A program made the translations under genes and the position numbers. A DNA stretch of 64,000 nucleotides from NCBI GenBank assembly GCA_027924585.1, contig BSBM01000877.1, forward strand, positions 7,441,501 through 7,505,500, written 5' to 3'. A model generated the notes under the pieces. It worked only from the letters and a program-made list of their open reading frames with translations. It made no database searches and was not told where the DNA came from. Positions 44,679 to 57,480 of the stretch are shown piece after piece. Source of the stretch: Larix kaempferi (lineage: Eukaryota; Streptophyta; Pinopsida; Pinales; Pinaceae). Each line of letters opens with the position of its first letter. The first letter of the stretch is position 1.

Positions 44679-45149
44679 CTGTATGCAAATATTAGACATT
44701 AGTTTCAGTTTAAAAAATTGACCTTATAACATACCAGTGAAAGCCTTAAAATGAAAGATTACAACAAAAAATGAGGGGATGATAAAATCAGGTCAGCCGA
44801 TGGACATAAAAGAAGAGAAGATTCATTTCTCCACATCTGTGGGCAAGGAATTTAGTGAATAAAACCCAAATCAGTTATAATATGGGGAAAAGGATATCAG
44901 CCACTGCAAACCATCTCAAAAACCAACAAAAACATGATAGAATGGTGAAGCAATATCTACAAAGGAACACAAAATTAGATTTATCTTAAAGAAAAGGCAG
45001 AACTAGATTGCCAAATATATGCATGTATTACCATACTCAACACTTGTCCAATAAGATGGAGTCTTCCCTTACACGTGTCCCTTATTAACCAATAGGTGCG
45101 TCAGTTTGGAAATAGCAATGCAGTCTACGTTTAGCTTAAACATGTTCTT

Positions 45150-45640
45150 TTATGGGTGTCACCTCTATTTGTGTAGTGAACTGTACGTGCCATTTAGCAA
45201 AACCCTCAGCTCTTGCTCTCTATTCCTTTGAGACATGTTTTTTCACAACCTCCTCACGCTTGATATTTCTTCATAATGTTTTAATGACTTTTCAGTTTTT
45301 AGCTATAAAACACTCTTTTCTGGTTGTAGTTCACACACATTCCATTAGTATCCGTATTCTTCTTTTCTAGAATATGCCAGTTAATTGTTTCTTGTTGGAG
45401 TGTATTGTAGGAAGGTGCTTTATCCTTATAACAAATGTATGAGGTGAAAGTTTGCTCCCTGAGTATGTTAACGCAAATGCTTCACCATCAGCAAAACCAA
45501 TCAAATTTAGTGCTCCCAATTGAGTTGAGAATTTTGACAAATGGTCTGATTTCTTCTCATGATGGGAGGTCTTATTTAGTGATTAAGTTAAACTAGTCAA
45601 CGTAACCATATTTGACTGCCCCCTCCCAGATGAGTACCTT
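45150..45640 (-). pseudogene. Protein-like block, family not recognised
   Basis: On the minus strand, frames broken by several shifts read FADGEAFALTYSGSKLSPHT, FVIRIKHLPT, CFIAKN and REEVVKKHVSKE, ARAEGFAKWHVQFTTQIEVT. The composition looks like real protein, and the orientation agrees with the enzymes on either side. I cannot name it. Confidence 0.25.
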
Positions 45641-45660
45641 TTGATTACAACTTTACTCTA

Positions 45661-48080
45661 GTGACCATCAGTCTCATCCATTAGAAATGGATTTTTCTCT
45701 AATTTCTTTGGCACTACCTTCTGAGTGTATGTTATAGGTAAACAACGTGCTTGTACTGGAGACAACCACAAAGTAAAGTCACCATCATAGTACTCTATCA
45801 ATATGCCAAAGAACCTTTTAATAGATCCCTAGGATGTCCATTTGATTCATGGTGGATAGTTTTTTCTCTGAGCTTGAATCAATATAAAATAGATCAAATC
45901 ACTGAGGTAGATTGAAATCTACCTGAACTGCCTAACACTGTTGTTGGTCTTCAATTTTTGTCTCTTTTTTACATCAATTTGCCTAAGTGCTCCTATATTT
46001 ACCACAATTTTTCCAAATGTTTAACCCCAAATATCTATGTTATTGCCTAATTGCCTTCAATTAACCACAGGTGATTAATGAAATCTTTTAAGTTGTATTT
46101 CTTGTGTTTTAGTAAACAAATAGAATGAAGATTGCTTGTCTTGGCTAACGTTTGCAACATGATTTTGGAATCCATGCAAGTGATTTCAAAGGATTCTACT
46201 TTATCAATTGGAAGTAGTATAATTTTGGACACTATGACAATTAAATCATATGTTTTGACATTCTGGTAGTCAACCAGAGCACTCCGACTACAGGAATAGG
46301 TGGGCAAAAAACATGGAAGGTGGTTCATTGGTTTGATCCTTTCCATCATTCAAGGATTCCTTTTGCCACTTGGATCATGCTTGTTGGAGGTCTTATATTG
46401 ATCTTATCCCCTCAGAACAGATTCCTAGCATCGTGGAAGGGAGTCCTAATTTTGGTTGATACTTCAGGTCTATATGGAGTGATAGCATGATTCCATGCCT
46501 TCTGTCATGGAATCATGTAACGATTATATTAATTCTTCCTATAAATAGTTTGTAATCCCAGGAAAATAGGAGAATATGGTTCTGGTAAATGATCTATTTT
46601 TTTTATCGATCCTCTGATTTTAGGGAGGGTTCATATAAAAAAGAGGATACGATGTAATGCAGAACATACTTAGAATTTTGGCTGGTTGTAAAACAACTCT
46701 ATCTACTGAATTTACTTATCCAATAAAAGATTCTTCTCATGATTTTGTTGTAGTATTGAAAGAATTATGTGTGCATCCTGAGTCTGGAAGGACCCCTAGC
46801 TCAGGCATGTTTGCATATTAGATCATGATAATTTGTTTTTTGCAGGATTCAGTTATTTGGTATGAGTTTAATTTTTTGTAGCAGCAAGTTGAGAATCATT
46901 TTGTTATGCTTTCTATTCATTTGAGATGTGGAGTAGTTAATTTTGAGTAAACAAATTGAGTGTGGCAGTAGTGTATCTTTATGAGTTGGTTGATTTCATT
47001 CCGAAGATAAATAGGTGCTATGTTGGTGTGATAGTTCAAGCATTTTTCAGATAAAGAAGTAATTTTCTTTCGGTATTATTGTGAGGTGTGGAAGAAGAAG
47101 TTTCATCATTTTCTGTGTTAATAGTTTTAAGATTTTAGGAGGATGTGCACATCTAAATTAGATAGCAGTGAGCCCAGTTTTCTCTTTAGAGGTGTGGTTT
47201 AATCTTTGAAGAAGTTTTATTCAGATTTTGGTGATAATTTGATCTGAGTAGTTGTAAATTTCTTCACTCCAAGTATTGTCCTGTAAAGTGGAACATCCAG
47301 GTCTCGGGTATTATTTTCTTAAAAAGGGATAATGATTCAAGCATTGGGAAGATCTCTATTAAGGAGAATACTATGAATATATATATATATATATATATAT
47401 ATTAATGAATTCAATACTCCTTTTTATCATACAATTATGAGAAGATAAACCATACAATAAGTTAAGCCTGGTTTTGTTTCTTGCAAATTTCAGTCACGGC
47501 GATGTTGGTTGAATTGGAATTCAGTTTGATAAGCAAATTAAGAAGAGGTTTTTTCATGGTTTGATTAAAGTGGGAGTTAGAGTATCTTTCCTCTCCAAAT
47601 CCTGCACAAATAGTGTTTGCATCTCATAAGCTTACCTCCCCGGGTTGACAAATTAATGTCAGCTATTATGATGATATATTTTGACTGACAACTGCCACTT
47701 TCTTCCTAGTGCATATTCAACCTTAAGATCAATCTTTGGACCATAAAATGCACCACCTCCTTCATCAACAGAATAATCCCACCCCTTGTCTTCAAGAGCA
47801 TCATTTAAAGCAAAAGTTGCTTTCTCCCAAATAACATCACTACTCACTGCCTTTTCAGGTTTTGTTGATACATTTATTTCAAAATTCTTAAAATCAGACT
47901 GAGACAAGGTCACTTGTATCAGATCTAAAACACTTCTTATTCCTTCCTTGGGTCATCATTGGCCACATTCAGCGTGTAAAGAATGTCATATCCATGTTGT
48001 ATATGAGTTCCTTTCTAAAGAATGTTCAATATTTTTCCTAACAATATCTCCTCTAGGATGCCAAAACACCAAACCTAAAA
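45661..48080 (-). pseudogene. Organellar-type threonyl-tRNA synthetase fragment with an intron
   Basis: Block 1 (48080 to about 47692): VFWHPRGDIVRK, a frameshift near 48022, then THIQHGYDILYT, an internal deletion, [28 protein letters not shown] and [20 protein letters not shown] to GRKWQ. Block 2 (45927 to about 45721), after an acceptor: VQVDFNLPQ, a stop in place of Arg, FDLFYIDSSSEKK, another frameshift, [20 protein letters not shown] and VQARCLPIT. Known: [12 protein letters not shown] and LWLSPVQ are class II ThrRS core motifs; the enzyme charges tRNA-Thr, and wording is closest to the plant plastid/mitochondrial enzyme. The anticodon-binding domain and N-terminus are missing. About 1.76 kb of intron-like DNA separates the blocks, so this is a genomic copy and not a retrocopy. 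Confidence 0.82.
45942..47658. other. Intron-like DNA of the ThrRS relic; includes an AT microsatellite
   Basis: No domain seen. (AT)13 lies at 47377-47402. A TGTTGGAGGTC start at 46383 with a TATA-like ctataaatag at 46541-46550 looks like part of an LTR, but I could not find a matching end or target duplication. Confidence 0.35.
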
Positions 48081-48124
48081 CAGTTGTACCCAGACTGTAT
48101 GATGAGATGAAATCTTGTGATAGG

Positions 48125-48728
48125 TGTTGAGATATTGTAACTTCTAAGAATATTATATTTGTACTTTATTATTCCGGAGATGTTTCATTCCTCCGTGAAT
48201 ATCTTATTGTATATCCGGAGATGTTTATCCTCCGTCGGAATGTGGTAACTTGGGTTATTAGACTTCCCTAGTGGGGGTCGGCCTTGTATGTGTTATGTGG
48301 GTCAAAGGGTTATTAGACCACCCTAGTGGGGTCGGCCTAGTCAGTTGTAATGGGGTTTTTAACCCATTGGTAAAGTTGGGGCCGACCTAGTTAATATAAA
48401 GTACAAGTCGGAGATGTGTATATATAGAGGAGGTGTGTTCCTCATTTGACACACTTCCCTCACTCGGAATGTAGCACACTTGTGAATGAGAGGTCTAATA
48501 TGCAGGAGGAGGAGATCATGTCTTTGGTTTGCATCTTTTTATATTGGTGATCATCTATATTGAGGAAGCTTTGTTGGGTTTTCTACCCCATGAGGGTTTC
48601 CCAGGATAAATCTGTGTCTCTTGTATTTATGTTGTGCTTGTTGTTTCTTCAGTGATTCTGTATATGCTATTGTTGTGAAATTAAATGAAATGATGATATT
48701 TTCTATCTTATCATATTGAATCTTAACA
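48125..48728 (+). repeat. 5' LTR of element F
   Basis: 604 bp, TGTTGAGATATTG to TCTTAACA. TATA-like tatatatag at about 48419-48427. Contains two phrases ttattagac..ccctagtggg in direct repeat. Confidence 0.93.
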
Positions 48729-48740
48729 TGGTATCAGAGC
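48729..48740 (+). promoter_or_regulatory. Primer binding site of element F
   Basis: TGGTATCAGAGC immediately after the LTR, the exact initiator-Met tRNA site common in plant copia elements. Confidence 0.93.
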
Positions 48741-51289
48741 TAACCTGAAGGAAGGCAATGTATGGCACTTACGACACTTGCTTCACTTGCGACAATTTGA
48801 AGGTTAGGTTTTTGTATAGCAAAAACCAGTCATCGTGGAACTTTCGCTATAAATCTATTTTGGAGAAGGTTCAGGATCTGAAACCTTTGTAGGTCATCGA
48901 TAACATCCCTAGGTACCTTGTTTCCAAAGGACACCCTCAGATTCGTTGTACTTTGTGAGTTATGATCAGTACAAGTTAGGGTTTCGGCCTCTTCCAGATC
49001 TTTGTCATAATCAGGTGACCTAGGAAAAAAGGTCATAACTTGGTCTAGGAAGATCCAAATGATATTTACTAGAAAATTACAGGTATTACATAGAATGTAC
49101 TATCTCAAAAAACTTTCTCAGAGGATGAAGTTGAACCAGTGACACATGGCATGCCATACAAGTTTTCTCTCCTGTTTTATCCCATAAACAGTTCACGTTG
49201 CGACACTTGGCATAACTCTCTCTCAGAAAATACAAATGAGGTCAAACCTATCGGGATGGAAATATGACAGGTCAGGGTACCACAGAAAATTTTTTCAGAC
49301 CCTGTAGATCGAAAAGTTCATAGTTATAGCAGAAACAATCAGGTACATATTTTTGTCAAAACAGAATTATTTTCGGAGCACATTCATTCATGGCTTCTGG
49401 AATTTAGGGTTTTGGAGAAAGTTGGAATTTTTGGAATCAGAGTCCACGGCTGAATACTTCTCAAGAAAATTGAAATTTAGAGACCAAGATTGAATTTTTT
49501 GGTTGGGTAGAAGACTGAGCTTGATCAAACCCCAGTTCGGGATTTTGATCAGAAAGGTGGAAAATTAGGGCTTCAACAAAAGTTGGAATTTTTTAAGTCT
49601 GTAACCATGGCTGGAAGCTCCTCAGAAACATAAGAGTTTAGATCCTTGGATCAAACCTTTTGAGTGGGCAAAAGGGTGGGATTCATCAAACCCTAGTTCA
49701 GGATCCTGTCTAGAAGATCCAGAAGTTTCGAAGGCAATTTTGAGGGGTCAAATTTTGGAGATTTCAAAATTGAAGTATGCTAGTTTGATCAGCTTAGCAA
49801 GACACATCCTTCCATACATTCAGAAGTGTGAAAGTCAAAATTTGAATTTTTAGGGTTTCTCTGACAAACCCTAATCAAGCTCTAGATCCAGTTTCGGGGG
49901 GAGATGAGGCTAAAGCCTTACATAAGGAGACTACAAGAAGTCTCGACAGGTATGACTTAAGGAGATACAGGTATGTCTTGAAATCTGATTCTTGATTAAG
50001 TTTATAATATGTTTGTCTTCATATTATGTATTAGTACAATCTTGATTAATGTTAGAATTGTCTTAGCACCCTAATAAAAGTATGAATGTGAATGATAGAA
50101 GACATTCATTGATTAGGGTTATATGATTGTACTAATGCATTGTGGTGATGTATGAGGTTGATGAAGATACAAGTACATCACGAAAGACAAATCAAGTTCT
50201 ATGACCATGACAACATGAAGACAAAGACTCCTCCATAATCTTTGATCACATTGAAGTTCTACTTACGAGGTATGTATGACTTTGTTCTATTATGCTGAAA
50301 CCTATGAGATATGCAGGTTCCAGCACAGGATCTCTAAATCATTGAAGAGAACAAAGAAGATATCTATTAGGTATGTTAGACATAACTAAGCAGGTATACT
50401 AATCCAGGTATGTTTTCCTATGCCAAGTTAGAATCTTACCTTGTGTTAGGATCCCTTATATAAGTATACTTGGTATGATTGGTTATGCTTATTCATAAAG
50501 TTAGTAATGAAGGGTTTATGCATATTATGTCTCTTATCTTGATTGATGATTTAACTAACCAAAAGAGTACTATGATCAAACAAGAATATGCATGAGTAAA
50601 AGAAGACTTCCCTGAAACCCTGAATACTAATGTTTATTATCTATGATCATGACTATACATATTCAAGATTATTTAGAATTATAATGTTTTGATAGTATTG
50701 AGAATATACTAAGGAATGTATGTTTGTGTATGAGATCATGAGTATGACACTAGCGCACACTTGAGCATGCATAGTGATACAGAATGAATAGAAGATCAAA
50801 AGACATATAGAATATCAAGCGGGAGGAAACCACACAAACATAAAAGATAAGTATTTGAGCTGTTATTTGAAATAGTAAATGACATTGCTTGTAAAAGTTG
50901 TATACATATTTGTATTCCTAGAATATATCATGTTGAATGTAAACATTCATATAGCATTGAACAGTACACTACTAATATGCATATGATTGGTAAATTTGAC
51001 AAACATTCCATTGTTGCTTGTCTAGGATGAAACCTCTTTGCTGACATGCTGAGAGTTGTGCACACTCTCGATAGTATGTTCTGGTAGAGATGGAAGGCAG
51101 CTAGATAGCCATTGTATGCATACAGGATATGGAAAAGTGTTGTGCCAAAGTATTGTTCAAGATAGTTGCATAACTATGTAAATGATATATGTATGCATAA
51201 TAGGTTATCATGTCAACATGATTTGATGATTATGAAGCATTACTAATCATGTACTTAATCTTGATTTGTAGGAAAGATCATGAAGAATG
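48741..51289 (+). other. 5' internal region of element F without readable genes
   Basis: No gag domain or long ORF. Two diverged copies of about 161 bp (around 49395-49560 and 49561-49725; shared phrase gttggaattttt and later tcaaaccc.agttc.gga) form a direct repeat. Otherwise AT-rich with nothing I can name. Confidence 0.5.
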
Positions 51290-52780
51290 ATGAACGCTGA
51301 ACTAGTGATGGATGTTCAACAAGAAGACTTACAAATCAAACATACTATAGCAAGGCTTGTGGCTAGAAGATTCTCTTAGAAAGAGGAAGAGAATCATGAC
51401 GAGATGTTTGCTCCAAGTGGCTAGATAAGACCATTCTCTTAATGGTGTAATTAAAGAAGAAGTGTGAATCAGGTTCTGTATGGGTACCCAGGTTTGATAA
51501 TAATCACCATGAGTGATGTGGATCTCAACCTTTGCTACAAGGTTGAATATGGTTTCTATACACAGATGAAATAGATGCAAGAAGGAACTCACCACAGAGT
51601 TCGAATGATATTAAGGCTCATATCAGTAGACCCATCTGATGAGAGATGGCACAGATAGATATACAGAAGATCACTCAATGCAGAGTGTGAATGATGTTCA
51701 GTCACAGAGGGAGAATTGACAGCTTCTTGACAAAGCTTGGGCTTTACCAGAAGTAAAGCTGATCCTAACCCTTACCTTAAGGTTATGGATGATGAACCTA
51801 TCATACCATTATTGTATGAGGATGATCTCTTTCTGACAGGGAATGAGAAACAGATCATGGAAAGCAAGAAGAAGATGGCTACAGAAATGAAAATGAAAGA
51901 TCTCTTACTTCCTAGGTCTGGAAGTATGGCAAGGCTCAGAAGGAATCTTTCTCATCCCAGGAAAGTATGCTGTGGAAATATTGAGAAGAATTGATATGTT
52001 GGAATGTGAAGCCATGGCCACTCTCATGGGTTCCAACTTGAAGTTGTTAGCTGATAACTCCTCAGAGTTAGTTGATGTGACTCTGTACAGACATATTATT
52101 GGGTCATTGATGTATCTAACAAATACCAGGCCAGATATATGCCTTGCTGTGAACACCTTGAGTCAGTATCTAGTGGAAACTAGATGTGTTCACCTGATAG
52201 TTGCAAAACATGTGATGAGGTACCTAAAGGATACGATAGACTTTGATCCATGTTATCTTAGAGATCATGACTTCAGATGGCTACACAGATATTGATTGGG
52301 TAGAAATTGTATCAGATAGGAATAACAGATCGAGAGTATGTTATTATCTGGGATCAGCCATGATCTCATGGTTTAGTAGGAAGCAGTCTAGTGTGGCTCT
52401 CAGCACAAGCGAAATATATGGCTGCTTTCTCTGCTAGTTGTGAAGCGGTATGGCTTCAGGATTGTTTGACTTAAAGATAGACCCAACTGTAATCCTATGT
52501 GACAGACAGAGTTGTATCAAGATGGCAGAGAAATCCAGTGTTCCATGATAAGTCAAAGCACATAGAGATCTGACATTTCTATATACAAGATATGGTGCAG
52601 AAAGGAACTATAAAGTTTGAATTTGTAACAAGTTTTTGATGTACTAACCAAACCTCTACCGCAAGAGAACAAGTAACCTATATACTAACCAAACCTCTAC
52701 CTCAAGTGAACAAGTTACCGATATACTAACCAAACCTCTACCTCAAGTAAAGTTTGAGTATTTTCCGAGACAAGCTTGGT
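51290..52780 (+). pseudogene. Degenerate copia RT-RNase H of element F
   Basis: Pieces in order: KHTIARLVARRFS (51340), QLLDKAW, LGFTRSKADPNPYLKVMDDE, LYEDDLFLTGNEKQIMES (the catalytic YVDD has become YEDD), LRRIDMLECEAMATLMGSNL, LYRHIIGSLMYLTNTRPDIC, VCYYLGSAMISWFSRKQSSV, HIEI, then LTKPLPQ three times. This is the end of a copia polyprotein. The N-terminal half of RT is mostly deleted and every frame is broken. The changed catalytic motif alone would kill RT. Confidence 0.8.
52642..52764 (+). repeat. Three 41-bp tandem copies in the end of RNase H, element F
   Basis: Units begin tactaaccaaacctctacc at 52642, 52683 and 52724. They triplicate the conserved LTKPLPQ coding segment. 41 is not a multiple of three, so the duplication itself shifts the frame. 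Confidence 0.9.
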
Positions 52781-53034
52781 AGGACCCTCCTCAAAAGGGG
52801 GAGATGTGATCACTTATGATGAGATTGCCTGCATCGATAGTGAGGTCGATGATGTGGATAGCTATATTGGTGATTCGGACAGAGAAGTTGGTGGATGCTC
52901 CTTAGATAGGGTCTAAGTTGATGAGGGGATTGCACCATCCTTGAACATATGTTCTAAAAGGATCCGTAGACATATGCCTCTGAGAAAGAAGAGGGATTGC
53001 ATCATCCTTGAACACATGTTCTAAATTGATCCAT

Positions 53035-53725
53035 AGACATGTGTCTCCGAGAATGAAGTCCTTAGTGGACATGTGAGGATTGGATCATCCCAAGAATTCA
53101 GCCCTAAAGTGAGCCGTAGACATATGTCTTCGAGAATGAAGTCCTTAGTGGATAGGTGGGGATTGTATCGTCTCAGGACTTCGGTCCCTTGAATTGATCC
53201 GTAGACATGTGTCTCCAAAAATGAATTCCTTAGTGGACATGTGGGGATTGGATCAACCCTAGACTTCGATCCCTTGAATTGAACCGTATACATGATGTCT
53301 TCGAAAATGAAGTCCTTAGTGGACATGTGGGGATTGGATCATCCCCGAACTTCGGTCCCTTGAATTGAACCGTAGACATGATGTCTCCGAAAATGAAGTC
53401 CTTAGTGGACATGTGGGGATTGGATCATCCCCGGACTTCGGTCCCTTGAATTGAGCCGTAGACATGATGTCTCTGAGAATGGGGATTGGATCGTCCCCGG
53501 ACTTCAGTCCCTTGAATTGAATCATAGACATGATGTCTCCGAGAATGGGGATTGGATCGTCCTTGGACTTTGGTCCCTTGAATTGAGCCGTAGACAAGAT
53601 GTCTCCGAGAATGGGGATTGGATTGTTCCCAGACTTCGGTCCCTTGAATTGATCCATAGATAAGATGTCTCCAAGAATGGGGATTAGATCATCCCCAGAC
53701 TTTGGTCCCTTGAATTGAATGATAG
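53035..53725 (+). repeat. Tandem array in the 3' region of element F, about ten units
   Basis: The marker gacatg.tgtct recurs near 53035, 53119, 53204, 53289, 53374, 53461, 53527, 53593 and 53659. Early units are 84-87 bp, later ones 66 bp; the difference is one 21-bp block (aagtccttagtggacatgtg). Unit lengths of 66 and 87 are multiples of three, so both strands read through several units (minus 53316-53657; plus 53451-53663). Core phrase: gggattggatcgtcc, then gacttcggtcccttgaattg. Confidence 0.9.
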
Positions 53726-54440
53726 GACTGGATTGTCCCTGGACCTCGGTTCAAAAGGTACATGATAGGACTGGATCGTCCCTGGACCTCAATTCAAAAG
53801 GTACATGATTGGGATTCAATCATCCCGAGACATTAGACTTGTCTTAAAGTGATAAGGATTGATCATCCTGGAACTTGATCTGGATTGTATCATCCATGGA
53901 CCTATGTCCTAAAGAGAGCAGGATTGATCATCTTGTAATATGATCGTGTGTGTTGCAGGGTATGCTGCTATTATGTATACTTGTATTGATGAGGATACTT
54001 GTATTGATGTACTGATACTTGTATTGATGATATGTATTGATGAGGATAATTGTATGTATACTTGTATTGATGATGTGTATACTTGTATTGGTGTGGATAC
54101 TAATACTGATGATCTAGATGATGATGTTGTTGATCGTGTTGATCTAGATGATGATGATCCAGATGCTGTAGATCGTGATGATCCAGATGTTGTAGATTGA
54201 GATGATCCAGATGCTGTAGATCATGATGATCTAGATGCTATAGATCGAGATGATGTTATGAAGATGTTGATGATCGTGTGATGACGATGTTGATGATCGT
54301 GTGATGACAATTCTAATGATCGTGTGATGACAATGCTGATGATCATGTGATAACAATGCTGATGATCATGTGATGATGATGCTGATGATCGTGTGATGAC
54401 GATGATGATGATCGTGAGGATTCAAATGTTGATGCTCCAA
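53725..54440 (+). repeat. Further short repeats and GAT-rich DNA in element F
   Basis: A ggactggatcgtccctggacc phrase repeats at 53726 and 53768. From 53975 the sequence is built of acttgtattgatga words, then gatgatccagatgctgtaga, then gatgatcgtgtgatgacaat units of about 27 bp. Low complexity; the 86-codon frame at 53940-54200 (Asp-rich) is a by-product. Confidence 0.8.
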
Positions 54441-54574
54441 TATTGAAGATATTCCAATAACTGGTTGAGTTACTGATGATGTTGAGAAAGCTTCCAATGA
54501 TTTATAGATGTATCATGTTGATGACTCCTTGCTCCTGTAAATGTTGTTATAATATCCTTCTCGTTAAGGGGGAG

Positions 54575-55179
54575 TGTTGAGATATTGTAACTTCTAAGAA
54601 TATTATATTTGTACTTTATTATTCCTGAGATGTTTCATTCCTCCATTAAGATCTTATTGTATATTCGGAGATGTTTATTCCTCCATCGGAATGTGGTAAC
54701 TTGGGTTATTAGACTTCCCTAGTGGGGGTCAGCCCTGTATGTGTTATGTGGGTCAAAGGGTTATTAGACCACCCTAGTGGGGTCGGCCTAGTCAGTTTTA
54801 ATGGGGTGTTTAACCCATTGGTAAAGTTGGGGCCAACCTATTTAATATAAAGTACAAGTCAGAGATGTGTATATATAGAGGAGGTGTGTTCCTCATTTGA
54901 CACACTTCCCTCACTCGGAATGTAGCGCACTTGTGAGAGAGAGTTCTGCTATGGAGGAGGAGGAGATCATGTCTTTGGTTTGCATCTTTGTATATTGTTG
55001 ATCATCTATATTGAGGAAGCTTTGCTGGATTTTTTGCCCCATGAGGGTTTCCCAGGATAAATCTGTGTCTCTTGTATTTATGTTGTGCTTGTTGTTTCTT
55101 CAGTGATCCTGTATATGCTATTGTTGTGAAATAAAATGAAATGATGATATTTTTTGTCTTAGCATATTGAATCTTAACA
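54575..55179 (+). repeat. 3' LTR of element F
   Basis: 605 bp, TGTTGAGATATTG to TCTTAACA, preceded by the polypurine tract ttaagggggag (54564-54574) and followed by ATAGG. Confidence 0.93.
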
Positions 55180-55184
55180 ATAGG

Positions 55185-56161
55185 CCACTTCCAACCATAT
55201 CCTTGATGTTTATCATTTTTTCAGATTATCCAATTCCAGAGTTTCAACCCAAAATCCCCATCCTCTAAATCAGAAGCTGTCAAGAACAAAATTCCAAGTC
55301 GCTACTAGTTTTTTATTTCGATAGGAAAAATTTATCTGAACCCCAACTATAGCTAATGTTTCCTAAATAATCAACAATTTCCCTTGGAACAGTTGATAAC
55401 TCAGCTAAATACACCCCTCCAATGTTGTTTTTAGGAGGAAATAGTCTGCATGTGACTGGCTGTTATTTCTAATCATCCACAGACAATAAATTTCCCTTCC
55501 AAAGGTTTCTATATCCCTCTTTATTATCTAAAATATACACATCACCAATCTTACATGATTTTCCTTTGGAAATTGATGGGAGGGTCATTTTTGAGCTCTT
55601 CACTCCAATCAGGATTGAAGAAATTGTTAGCCTTCTCACTTTCTGATGGCACTTTAATCAATTCTCTGAGAGGAACAAGAACATTGATTTTCCCCAATAT
55701 TCCTTCAAGGTCAATTACAAGATCAATATCCTTAACTCCTTCATGAGTGGGTTGAGGTTGAGGTTGACTAGGTTGGGGCAAAGGAAGAGATGAATTTCCC
55801 CATATTTTTGTTTGGATTTTGGGTTGGGCTTCTGATGTAGTTTTTGCATGGAAACCTTTATGCAAAGATCATACTAGAAAAGCTATCTCTACCACAATAA
55901 GTGAAAGTCACGAGTTCTTCTACTTCTCATGCTAGAAAATGTTAATTGAGACCTAAATTATAGAATGTAAGTTTCTTCATCCATGCTCAAACAAACCAGT
56001 ACAGTATCTGAAAATGACCATCTTGGAAATGGAGCTCTTCTTAAATCTCAAAAATCTAACTATTCAATATCACATGGGAGCATTATTGAATTAGTAAGAG
56101 TTCTTAAACAAAGTTCAAAATCCTAACCTAACTACAAGAAGAGGAAGGCAAATAAATGTAC
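55185..56161. other. Unassigned DNA with a possible retroelement ORF fragment
   Basis: On the minus strand, 55551-55865 (104 codons) reads DIDLVIDLEGILGKINVLVP and LRELIKVPSE, a style I associate with Gag-protease linkers of plant Ty3 elements. The support is weak. Nothing else seen. Confidence 0.25.
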
Positions 56162-56259
56162 CTGCCCTTTCTTGTGCATCAGTAAAATGACCAACAGCAT
56201 CGCAATTGGTAGCGATGAAAAGGCATCCTCAGTTTTCTCGAATACATAGTGTTGCATAC
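56162..56259 (-). pseudogene. PGLP: Single exon of phosphoglycolate phosphatase
   Basis: The minus strand has an acceptor (aatcacag) before 56259 and a donor (GTACAT) after 56162. Between them 98 bases read YATLCIREN, a stop, then GCLFIATNCDAVGHFTDAQE and RAG. Known: plant 2-phosphoglycolate phosphatase, a HAD enzyme of photorespiration, has this segment as ...CIRENPGCLFIATN.DAV.HLTDAQE. The stop replaces Pro. I found no other exon of this gene nearby, so it is an isolated broken exon. Confidence 0.75.
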
Positions 56260-57480
56260 CTGTGATTACCAGCCTAGTTTCATAATAATTTGAGAACTCT
56301 CAGAAAATACGTTTTACAACATATAAAAGTTGGTGAAAATATGAGAAGGTATTCATGTCAGGGTACCATAATTTTAAAATGTTCTAAGTACTCTTCATCA
56401 GGGGATTCATGAGGCATTAGCCAAAAGGGTAGCTTATGCATTCAAGATATGAAACATTAGTGTATATTTGGTATGCAAGAGTCTCTGGAAACTACCTATA
56501 AATTAACCCTTTATATAATATAAACACCAAATAGGTCAAGTAATGGTGGGAAAATTATTGGAGGTTTAGAAACATAACAAACAAATACTTTGATTTTTAA
56601 GGTAATTTTTAAATTGAATGCAGCACCACAGAAACAATAGTGCATTGGAATTATTGTATGTCAAACTAGGAAAAACAAGAAGATGCCACAATGCAAAAGT
56701 AACACATTCTTGCATGCCAGTTTGTTGAAAGGAATGAGATTGTTCCTAACTTTGCATAGATTTTGGAAACGAAACTGCTATATTAAAACATTGATCTGAC
56801 ATGAATGTATACCATCCTGTAATCCTTCAGAAATAATTATCAAGCATGGAGAACTTAAAAACTTTTAACAAATAGAAAGAAGAATAGTGTTATAAATCTC
56901 CAATATTTGATAAGCTGACTAGTTTGATATATTTATGGATTGCTTCCATAGAAAATACAACATTGAATAGATTTATAGAGAACCTATAAAAGGGTAGCAG
57001 TTTAAACAGCCAAAGACATTGACCAGTTCAGTACCATGAAATTTTAAATAGAAAATACCCACAAAGAATGGATCATGCATGCTAACATAGAATCAACTAA
57101 TCAACCCAAGATCCCAAGGACATAGATGCATACTTATCGGAATGACATTCAGATGAATGAATGAATAAATATTGTGCTGATGTCCAGCAAATGAGTGCCA
57201 CCAGCCAGAGAGACAACTATGTGCATACATATCCAAAATCACAAAAGTTGATGCTGCAAGACATCTTTGGCCTGTGTTTGAAAACCAACAAGCACACTAA
57301 ATGTTGGCCAATAAATTATGATAAATAAGATACATCATAGTCTTCTACACCAAGTATTGGTTCAGCACAATTAGGAAGAAAAATGAGCTGCTGCACCATG
57401 AAGCTACAACCATACACCAGATGCTCTGTCTTTCATATAGAACCCAATATCTTATTTTGTGTCCATCATCTAGGAGACAT
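56260..57480. other. Unassigned AT-rich DNA
   Basis: No ORF over about 60 codons and no repeat or domain that I can support. Confidence 0.3.

Larger units (their letters stand above)
48125..55179 (+). mobile_element. Copia-type LTR retrotransposon F
   Basis: LTRs 48125-48728 and 54575-55179, perfect target duplication ATAGG (48120-48124 and 55180-55184), primer site TGGTATCAGAGC (48729-48740), polypurine tract aaggggga before the 3' LTR. The body is 5.8 kb, but only degenerate RT-RNase H is recognisable (51290-52780); gag, protease and integrase are not. The 1.8 kb between RNase H and the 3' LTR is repeat-rich. LTRs differ at scattered positions, so this is an old copy. Confidence 0.93.

Noticed and set aside
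46383-46900. LTR-like start with TATA box
   Set aside because: No matching end, partner LTR or target duplication found.
53035-53725. CRISPR-like array
   Set aside because: Units are repeats throughout with no unique spacers, and this is a plant nuclear retroelement.
53940-54200. Asp-rich ORF in element F
   Set aside because: Product of GAT-type short repeats, not a gene.
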